37,877 nucleotides of DNA. Origin: a virus. This document shows positions 33,054 through 37,877 of the stretch, one piece after another. The position numbers and the translations under genes are program-made. The notes beneath the pieces were generated by a model, which worked only from the letters and a program-made list of their open reading frames with translations, did no database searches and was not told the DNA's origin. Position 1 is the stretch's first letter, and each line of letters begins with the position of its first letter. The stretch is taken from positions 1-37,877 of the IMG/VR virus record IMGVR_UViG_3300044522_000246; one strand, written 5' to 3'.

Positions 33054-33218
33054 TCACGCCTCCCCTTCGGGGCGTTCGTACTCTCGCCAGATGTACTCCT
33101 GAGCGAGGTGGCGAGAGAAGAAGCCACCCTCCTTCACCTCGCCAGTGAGGCGGTTCACGATGGCGAAGCCGCGAGAGGAGTACGGGCAGGGACGGACGAC
33201 GAACGAGGAGCGGGTCAT
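33054..33218 (-). CDS. 54-residue hypothetical protein
   Basis: A short basic and aromatic protein (MTRSSFVVRPCPYSSRG, then a beta-like FAIVNRLTGEVKEGGFFSRHLAQEYIWREYERPE). SD GGAG 9-12 bases upstream. It follows repeated element copy B. Unknown function. Confidence 0.55.
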   Translation of the reverse strand: MTRSSFVVRPCPYSSRGFAIVNRLTGEVKEGGFFSRHLAQEYIWREYERPEGEA

Positions 33219-33236
33219 GGTCAGTTCTCCGAGGCG

Positions 33237-33284
33237 TTGTGAGTGTCAAGAGCTACGGGAGGAACATAACAGCGGTGTCAAGGG
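33237..33284 (-). promoter_or_regulatory. Repeated bipartite intergenic element, copy B
   Basis: Shares CCCTTGACAC, TGTTAT, CTCCCGT and CTTGACACTCACA with copy A at 32371-32420, in the same order and nearly the same spacing. Both copies lie between a stop codon and the next start in the leftward operon. Confidence 0.5.
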
Positions 33285-33289
33285 GAGGG

Positions 33290-33505
33290 CTAAAGTGCAG
33301 TGGCACAGCGGCAGATCACAGGCAGCGGGAACCCACGGAACACCAGTTCCTCCGACTCGGTCCATGCCTGTGCGGCCTCTTGCGGGGTGGCGGCTTGCAC
33401 TGGGGCGACGATGTGCCCTCGGCGGTGCTTCCCTGCAGCGCGGCAGGTTGGGGCATGAACCGCACTGCGGCCCGTGGTGAGCGAGAACGTGACGTGGAAG
33501 GTCAT
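33290..33505 (-). CDS. Small hypothetical protein
   Basis: A 71-residue protein from ATG 33505. SD GAGG. Sequence MTFHVTFSLTTGRSAVHAPTC ... HIVAPVQAATPQEAAQAWTESEEL has a beta-hairpin followed by a helix. Unknown family. Confidence 0.55.
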   Translation of the reverse strand: MTFHVTFSLTTGRSAVHAPTCRAAGKHRRGHIVAPVQAATPQEAAQAWTESEELVFRGFPLPVICRCATAL

Positions 33506-33527
33506 TGGGAGCCTCAGAGGGGGTGAG

Positions 33528-33773
33528 TTAGCGAGAGATGGCGTAGACGTACTGGGTGCGCTGGTAGTCACGCGGCCCCTTCGCAGAGCGACGGGCGTTG
33601 CCATTCCAGCCGACGACCAGCGTCCCGCTCTTGGTGATGCCCCAGAAGCGTCCGCAGTTATTGCGGTCTGCGTCTGGCGTACCAGCACTCACCCACTGGC
33701 CGCGCTGCAGGGTGGCGACTTCTTCACGGGACATCGACCAGACGTTGACGGTGCTGCGAAAGGTGCGGGGCAT
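33528..33773 (-). CDS. Small hypothetical protein
   Basis: An 81-residue basic protein from ATG 33773 with GGAG ahead. The middle (GRFWGITKSGTLVVGWNGNARRS) looks like a small beta-barrel. Upstream is a 6-bp hairpin (33803-33817). Function unknown. Confidence 0.6.
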   Translation of the reverse strand: MPRTFRSTVNVWSMSREEVATLQRGQWVSAGTPDADRNNCGRFWGITKSGTLVVGWNGNARRSAKGPRDYQRTQYVYAISR

Positions 33774-33831
33774 GTTGGGTCTCCAGAGGGGGGTGAGAGG
33801 GAGCGGCAGAGTGCCGCCCCCAGAGGGTGAG

Positions 33832-34242
33832 TCAGGCTTCCAGCGTGTCCACTCTGGCTGCCAGTGTGCCCAGATTGGCAAGGATGCCTTCCAGCGTGGC
33901 GATCTGGTGACGGAGAGCATTGATCACCGTCATGGCCTCGCCTTGGTGCCCAGCGCCATTGTGAACCCCAGAGGCGATGGAGGTGGCGTCCTCCTTGGTG
34001 AAGCGAGTGCAGCGAAGGACCGACGACATGCGAGGGTTGGTAACCTTCCGACCCTCCACCGTGAAGTCGGTCGCCATGATGGTGCTTGGGCCGCCCTCGG
34101 TGAGTGATGGCGAGCGGATGACGACCACCCAACCGTGGGAGACCAGCGAGCGGAGGCTGGAGGCGAGCATGTTCTGGTGTTCGACGAGGTCGGCGCGGAA
34201 GGTGGCGGCGTAATCAGCGATGGTGTTCAGCGTGGCGGTCAT
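33832..34242 (-). CDS. Hypothetical protein
   Basis: A 136-residue protein from ATG 34242, chosen because the preceding leader is nearly identical to that of the next gene upstream. Helical start (TIADYAATFRADLVEHQNMLASSLRSLVSHG), central beta part (VVVIRSPSLTEGGPSTIMATDFTVEGRKV), and C-terminal coiled coil (LRHQIATLEGILANLGTLAARVDTLEA), which suggests oligomerisation. Unknown family. Confidence 0.65.
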   Translation of the reverse strand: MTATLNTIADYAATFRADLVEHQNMLASSLRSLVSHGWVVVIRSPSLTEGGPSTIMATDFTVEGRKVTNPRMSSVLRCTRFTKEDATSIASGVHNGAGHQGEAMTVINALRHQIATLEGILANLGTLAARVDTLEA

Positions 34243-34250
34243 GGTGTGTC

Positions 34251-34415
34251 TCAGCGAGAGGGAGAGGGAGCGGACTGGCGCACTTCGCCAGCGGCAAACG
34301 TGTGGCACTGGTCGCAGGTGGGGATGTCACCGAGGAAGGGATGCGGCGTGGCCCCAGTGGCGGGGCGAGGGCAGCGAGTGAACCACTCGCAGGGAGAGGG
34401 CGTAGGCTTGGTCAT
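34251..34415 (-). CDS. 54-residue Cys-containing protein
   Basis: A short protein with C9, C15, C36 and C39 (CEWFTRC ... PTCDQCHTFA), a likely zinc-binding fold similar to small phage proteins with the C-x-W-F-x-x-C ... C-x-x-C layout. The ATG is preceded by GAGACACACC, the same leader as the next gene downstream. It is too short for most gene callers. Confidence 0.6.
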   Translation of the reverse strand: MTKPTPSPCEWFTRCPRPATGATPHPFLGDIPTCDQCHTFAAGEVRQSAPSPSR

Positions 34416-34448
34416 GGTGTGTCTCGGAGAGAGAGGGAGCAGCGGGTA

Positions 34449-34471
34449 CAGCGCCCCAGAGTGAGGCGCTG
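34449..34471. other. Intergenic hairpin
   Basis: CAGCGCC at 34449-34455 and GGCGCTG at 34465-34471, 9-base loop, just downstream of the DUF7227-like gene. No U-tract. Possibly a weak attenuator or message stabiliser. Confidence 0.5.
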
Positions 34472-34484
34472 CAGAGAGTCAAGA

Positions 34485-35351
34485 TTAGACAGCGATCACG
34501 AAGCCCGAGGTGTCACCCTTAGCGTCACCCTTGGCCCGAAGCCCGAGGACGTAGCCCTTGGCAGAGCGAGGGTCGAGGAAGCGGAAATCGTGAACGTCAG
34601 CGTCGAGAACGATGTGACCGTTCCACTCGGTGGGCAGAGCGCGGCCCTTCTTGGTGGCAAACACTGCCGCCACGTTGCCGCCAGCCTTCAGCACGGCCAT
34701 AGCGGTGAGCTTGGAAGCCAACGTCTCGGCCCGAGAGAAAATCAGCGTGTAGTTCGCAGGGAGACGGCCAGCAAGGAAATCGTTCATCCGCTTCGCCACT
34801 TTCGTGTAATCCCAAAACCGCACTTCGGGAAACGCTTCGAACATGCTGGAAAACATGCGGCCATTCCGAGGGCAGGGAATGCCGAGCCAGTCCAGATCGC
34901 TGGTGCCGTTCGGTCGGAAGGCGGGGATGCCGTCCACCTTGGCAGCGTCCCGAACCAGCTTTTCGATGTCCTCCGAGAGGAGGGCCATGAACAGCGCCTG
35001 ATTCTCGAAGAGCATCAGAGTGCGGCGAAGGCGGCAAACTTGGCAAGCGTTGGTCTTCGTGATCGTCGTGCCGTCTCTGACGACACCCATGCCGCCATGC
35101 CCAGCGAAGGCCAGACAGCCAGCGGTGCAACCCTTGGTCCGAGACCCGCAGACTTCGTACCCTGAAAAGTTGGCTGGTGAGAGGTAAATCAGTGCGGCGA
35201 CAATGGGCCGCCCACCCTCTTCGGCGGGCTTGGCAAGCTTCGGAGAAGACTGTGCCCATGTCACCAAGTTCGTGAATGACTTGCCGAAGATGGCACGGGC
35301 TGCAGTGAGGTCGATACGGCGAGCGGTGCGGCGTTGTGACTTGGTCATCAT
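34485..35351 (-). CDS. DUF7227 / GP88-like Cys-rich protein
   Basis: A 288-residue protein, first in the leftward operon. Cysteines C68, C75, C79, C103 and C106 (VCGSRTKGCTAGCL, NACQVC), followed by RPNGTSDLDW (146-155), FWDYTKVAKRMND, TLIFSRAET and FRFLDPRSAKGYVLGLRAKG, match my recollection of phage DUF7227/GP88-like proteins. Their function is unknown; the Cys cluster suggests a metal or iron-sulphur site. The start is ATG 35351 (or the adjacent ATG 35348). A longer frame would run through a repeat array and is less likely. Confidence 0.75.
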   Translation of the reverse strand: MMTKSQRRTARRIDLTAARAIFGKSFTNLVTWAQSSPKLAKPAEEGGRPIVAALIYLSPANFSGYEVCGSRTKGCTAGCLAFAGHGGMGVVRDGTTITKTNACQVCRLRRTLMLFENQALFMALLSEDIEKLVRDAAKVDGIPAFRPNGTSDLDWLGIPCPRNGRMFSSMFEAFPEVRFWDYTKVAKRMNDFLAGRLPANYTLIFSRAETLASKLTAMAVLKAGGNVAAVFATKKGRALPTEWNGHIVLDADVHDFRFLDPRSAKGYVLGLRAKGDAKGDTSGFVIAV

Positions 35352-35370
35352 GGCGGGGATTCTCGGTAGA

Positions 35371-35432
35371 GTGAGTCGTACAGTGAGCGGTACAGTGAGC
35401 GATACAGCGAAGGCTGCAGAGTGAGCGATACA
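35371..35432. repeat. 12-bp direct repeat array
   Basis: Units GTGAGTCGTACA, GTGAGCGGTACA and GTGAGCGATACA lie head to tail at 35371-35406, then a degenerate unit, and GTGAGCGATACA again at 35421-35432. It lies directly upstream of the DUF7227 start, fitting operator repeats or origin iterons. Confidence 0.75.
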
Positions 35433-35862
35433 GGAAACGTCAGTTGTCAAAGAGCCGACAGCGCCATGCGCTGGGTAGAATCCGTCGTGCTTCCGAGTGG
35501 CGGCGACTTCACGTCGTGCGCTTCGTTGCATCGTTCCGGCCTACCCAATCAATATCGCTTGATGGCTTTGCCGTGTCAAGTGCTGCCCAGAGATTGATCT
35601 GGTTTCCCTCTGTCAGTCTCTGTGGCGAGAGGCTGGCGAACGGGGATCGGGTTGGGATGCGGGGTGGGATGTGCGCTGCAGGGTGGTCACTGTCGGCCCG
35701 CCCATGCGCGTTCCAAGTAGAGGGCGCAGACAGCTTGACACTCTGCCGCTGCAGCAAGTGACAGCGCCACTCGCCGCGAGTGGCAGAGTGGCAGCGTGAC
35801 GGCGGCAGCGTGTCGGCTCAGAGTGAGCGGCAGAGGGCGGCGTAGAGGGAGAGAACGGGCGC

Positions 35863-35889
35863 GGGGAGGGGGGGAGGGGGGGGTATCCC
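35863..35889 (+). other. G-quadruplex-prone run and G/C hairpin
   Basis: Runs of four, seven and eight G separated by single A residues on the + strand, followed by TAT and six C. It could fold as a G-quadruplex or a GGGGGG/CCCCCC hairpin. Confidence 0.6.
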
Positions 35890-35949
35890 CCCGGCGGAGC
35901 GAGCGGTACATGCGACCACCACCACACGGTCAGATCACCCTTGTACTCC

Positions 35950-35978
35950 TTGTCAAGAACACGGAGCAGACGTATCTT
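35950..35978 (+). promoter_or_regulatory. Candidate sigma70-type promoter for terS-terL
   Basis: TTGTCA at 35950-35955 and TATCTT at 35973-35978, 17-bp spacer, 63 bases before the GTG start of terS. It is the best-spaced promoter-like pair I see in the region. Confidence 0.5.
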
Positions 35979-35990
35979 GTGGGCGATGGG

Positions 35991-36020
35991 ACGAGATCAC
36001 GCGAGATCACGCGAGATCAA
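35991..36020. repeat. Three 10-bp tandem GATC repeats
   Basis: ACGAGATCAC, GCGAGATCAC and GCGAGATCAA, exactly one helical turn apart, in the leader of terS. A candidate terminase-recognition or operator site. Confidence 0.7.
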
Positions 36021-36040
36021 AAAAACAACGGAGGCGATGC

Positions 36041-36571
36041 GTGTCAAAGACAGCGATAGCGAGTGGGGCAGACCGACAGCGGCGGGAAGAAATCGTGGAA
36101 GCCGTGCTGAGTGGGATGGCGGATGGCAAAACGCTGCAGGAAACGATCAAGGAAGTGGCACGGGCACGGGGAGAAGTGATTCGGCCCGGATCGGTACGGA
36201 TGTGGATTACGCTGGATGAAGCGTGGTATCTGCGCTATCAAAAAACAAAAGCCCTATTAGGGCAGGCATTGGCAGAGGAAGCCATTGTGGTGGCACGGGA
36301 AAGCACGTCGAGTACGACAGCGATGGATCGGGTGCTGATTGATACGTTGAAGTGGGCAGCATCAAAGGCCAACCCACTGGAGTATGGGGAGAAGCAGACC
36401 GTAGAGCATCAGGGCACACAAACGCTACAGGTGAAGGTTGTGGAAGATGATGCGCCAGTACGGAATGAGAAGGCGCTGAAGAATGTGATGGTAGCGGCGA
36501 CCGTCACGTCTACCTTAGCGGTGGGAGCAGGGGTAGCAGGGGGTGACTGGAGTGACGGGGGTAGTAGGTAG
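36041..36571 (+). CDS. terS: Terminase small subunit
   Basis: A 176-residue protein from GTG 36041, with GGAGG 6-10 bases upstream. The N-terminal helix-turn-helix-like part (REEIVEAVLSGMADGKTLQETIKEVARARGEVIRPGSVRMWITLDEAWYLRYQKTKALLGQALAEEAIVVA) and the segment DTLKWAASKANPLEYGEKQTVEHQG are typical of phage small terminases. It recognises the packaging site and brings the large subunit. The C-terminus is Gly/Ala/Val-rich. It lies directly upstream of terL. Confidence 0.85.
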   Translation: MSKTAIASGADRQRREEIVEAVLSGMADGKTLQETIKEVARARGEVIRPGSVRMWITLDEAWYLRYQKTKALLGQALAEEAIVVARESTSSTTAMDRVLIDTLKWAASKANPLEYGEKQTVEHQGTQTLQVKVVEDDAPVRNEKALKNVMVAATVTSTLAVGAGVAGGDWSDGGSR

Positions 36572-36694
36572 GGGGGTGACTACGCAGTCACCCTAACGAG
36601 TAACAGCAACAGCTCTTTTATTAGTAACAGAGAAACAGAGTAACTGAGTAACTGAGTAACTAAGGAACTAGTACACTAGGTAACTAGAGAGACT
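36572..36694. other. terS-terL intergenic segment
   Basis: 123 bases. A perfect 8-bp inverted repeat GGGTGACT/AGTCACCC at 36574-36593 (4-base loop, no U-tract) overlaps a 20-bp block also found inside the initiator gene. An AT-rich 8-bp repeat array then runs to the terL ATG. No clear Shine-Dalgarno for terL. Confidence 0.75.
36623..36694 (+). repeat. Nine-unit 8-bp repeat array before terL
   Basis: Units in order: AGTAACAG, AGAAACAG, AGTAACTG, AGTAACTG, AGTAACTA, AGGAACTA, GTACACTA, GGTAACTA, GAGAGACT. The array runs without gaps from 36623 to the base before the start codon. Consensus AGTAACTN. Confidence 0.85.
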
Positions 36695-37877
36695 ATGGCA
36701 TCGGTTCGTGGAAAGCATAGACATGGCGCTTCATCCGCTGGGGAGGTGGAAGTCCGCCTCCACAGACGGCATCCGGGGCAGGTGGCTATTGCCACACACC
36801 CTGCCAGATTCCGGGTGGTGATGTGTGGACGGCGGTGGGGGAAGTCGGCCTGTGGCATCCGAGAAGCCAGCGATGTAGCAATTGCAGGACAGCCTGTGGG
36901 GTGGTTTGCGCCGTCCTATAAGCTGGCGCTAGAAGCGTGGCGGGAGCTGGTAGACCGTCTGGCCCCTATCACGGCCCGCATGAACGAGCAGGATAAGCGG
37001 CTAGAATTGGTGACGGGCGGGATTATTGAGGTGTGGACGCTGGACACCCCCGATCCGGCCCGAGGTCGTAAATATGCGCTGGTGGTGATCGACGAGGCGG
37101 GTATTACGCGGGATTTGCTGGAAGTCTGGCAGTCTGCGATCCGCCCCACACTGGTTGACCTGAAGGGTCGGGCGCTAATCTTGGGCACCCCAAAGGGCCG
37201 GAGACATGGGTTTGTCGTGTTATTCAACCGTGGGTTAGGCGAAGACCCCGATTGGGCATCCTTCCGTGCCTCAACGCTAGAAAACCCGTACATCCCCGCC
37301 GAAGAGGTGGAAGCCGCCCGTCGAGAGCTGCCGCCCGAAGTGTTTGCCCAAGAATTTGAAGGCATCCCGACCGACGATGGCGCAAATCCCTTTGGCTTGG
37401 AAGCCATCCGTGCCAGCCTTGGCCCGCTCTCGGACCAGCCCGTCGTGGTCTACGGCGTCGATTTGGCCCGAAGCATGGACTTCACCGTGCTGGTGGGGTT
37501 TGACGCCTACCGCAGAGTGGCCTTTCTGGACCGCTGGCAGGCTCCGTGGGCCACGACAAAGGCACGGATAAGGGGTAGGGTAGGGGACACGCCCGTTGTG
37601 GCGGACGCGACGGGGGTTGGCGATGCGATTGTGGCCGATCTGCAAGTCATGGGGGTCAACGTTACGCCCCATGTGTTTACGCAGTCCTCCAAGCTCCGCC
37701 TCATGCAACGCATGGTGGCCGCGTTTCAAGGCAAAGAACTCACCCTGCCCGATTCAGAAGACGCCCGATGGCTGACCTCCGAGATGGAAGCCTTTGAGTT
37801 TACCTACACGGCGACAGGCGTCCGATACGAAGCCCCGTCTGGGTTCCACGATGACGGTGTGATGGCGGTGGCGCTGG
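36695..37877 (+). CDS. terL: Terminase large subunit (3' end beyond the window)
   Basis: 394 residues are visible. The ATPase domain has Walker A CGRRWGKS at 44-51, Walker B LVVIDEA at 129-135 and coupling motif GTPKG at 164-168. The RNase H-like nuclease has GVDLARS (D256), VVADATG (D304) and the terminal FHDDGVMAVAL (D386, D387). It pumps DNA through the portal and cuts it. ATG 36695 is the first start after an in-frame TAG at 36677. The frame is open at the window's edge; joined to base 1 it would continue in phase to the stop at 276-278. Confidence 0.9.
   Translation, partial: MASVRGKHRHGASSAGEVEVRLHRRHPGQVAIATHPARFRVVMCGRRWGKSACGIREASDVAIAGQPVGWFAPSYKLALEAWRELVDRLAPITARMNEQDKRLELVTGGIIEVWTLDTPDPARGRKYALVVIDEAGITRDLLEVWQSAIRPTLVDLKGRALILGTPKGRRHGFVVLFNRGLGEDPDWASFRASTLENPYIPAEEVEAARRELPPEVFAQEFEGIPTDDGANPFGLEAIRASLGPLSDQPVVVYGVDLARSMDFTVLVGFDAYRRVAFLDRWQAPWATTKARIRGRVGDTPVVADATGVGDAIVADLQVMGVNVTPHVFTQSSKLRLMQRMVAAFQGKELTLPDSEDARWLTSEMEAFEFTYTATGVRYEAPSGFHDDGVMAVAL

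Larger units (their letters stand above)
35352..36040. other. Divergent intergenic control region
   Basis: About 690 bp without a convincing gene, between leftward DUF7227 and rightward terS. Contents, left to right: a 12-bp repeat array (35371-35432), an 8-bp hairpin (35766-35784, GCCACTCG/CGAGTGGC), a G-run block (35863-35889), a + strand promoter candidate (35950-35978) and a 10-bp tandem array (35991-36020). Short frames here have no supporting ribosome sites. Confidence 0.7.

Noticed and set aside
34485-35351. Radical SAM enzyme
   Set aside because: The Cys spacing is not the CxxxCxxC motif of that family.
35444-35761. 105-residue plus-strand frame in the control region
   Set aside because: No ribosome site, Cys/Arg/Ser-rich random-looking product and no overlap or operon context.
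36574-36593. Rho-independent terminator between terS and terL
   Set aside because: The stem is perfect but no U-tract follows, and terL needs read-through or a promoter not seen here.
36623-36694. CRISPR-like array
   Set aside because: Units are 8 bp with no spacers, so it is a simple tandem repeat.

Overview
The window reads as a short-tailed (podovirus-like) tailed-phage genome. It is GC-rich and densely packed. It has a small terminase, large terminase, portal, scaffold and capsid order, no tape-measure, sheath or major tail tube gene, a P22 gp10-like tail hub, and very large Ala/Gly/Gln-rich proteins of the kind ejected with the DNA. I see no integrase, DNA polymerase, RNA polymerase, tRNA gene or CRISPR array, so a lytic, host-polymerase-dependent lifestyle is the simplest reading. 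The host cannot be named from the sequence.

Layout. Positions 9-23313 (rightward) hold the late genes: a holin-like membrane protein, a DUF6321-like gene interrupted by an HNH endonuclease, portal, scaffold, major capsid protein, adaptor and tail-hub proteins, two fibres sharing one N-terminal head, a glycine-rich adhesin, an assembly-chaperone-like protein, four putative internal virion proteins, and a lysis block (holin candidate, ADP-ribosyltransferase-like protein, M15 peptidase). A strong bidirectional terminator at 23382-23417 separates this from 23423-35351 (leftward). That block has 32 mostly overlapping small genes: a DUF7227-like protein first, then accessory genes, then a replication and recombination core (Cas4-like nuclease, winged-helix initiator, primase-helicase, RusA), then more small genes. 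A non-coding divergent control region (35352-36040) leads to rightward small and large terminase genes. The large terminase runs off the right edge. Its reading frame would continue in phase into the left edge if the ends were joined, so the window may be a whole circularly permuted genome cut near the end of terL.

The most unusual points are these. (1) An HNH endonuclease ORF sits between an intact DUF6321-like gene and a second, different DUF6321 C-terminus, as if the element supplied a replacement gene end. (2) A nine-unit 8-bp repeat array fills the leader of terL. (3) GGGTGAC boxes spaced 22-23 bp lie inside the initiator gene (a lambda-ori-like layout), and a near-identical 20-bp segment recurs at the terS-terL junction. 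(4) Two roughly 48-bp repeated intergenic elements lie in the leftward operon.

All assignments were made by reading the sequence; no database search was run. Statements about families rest on recalled family features.
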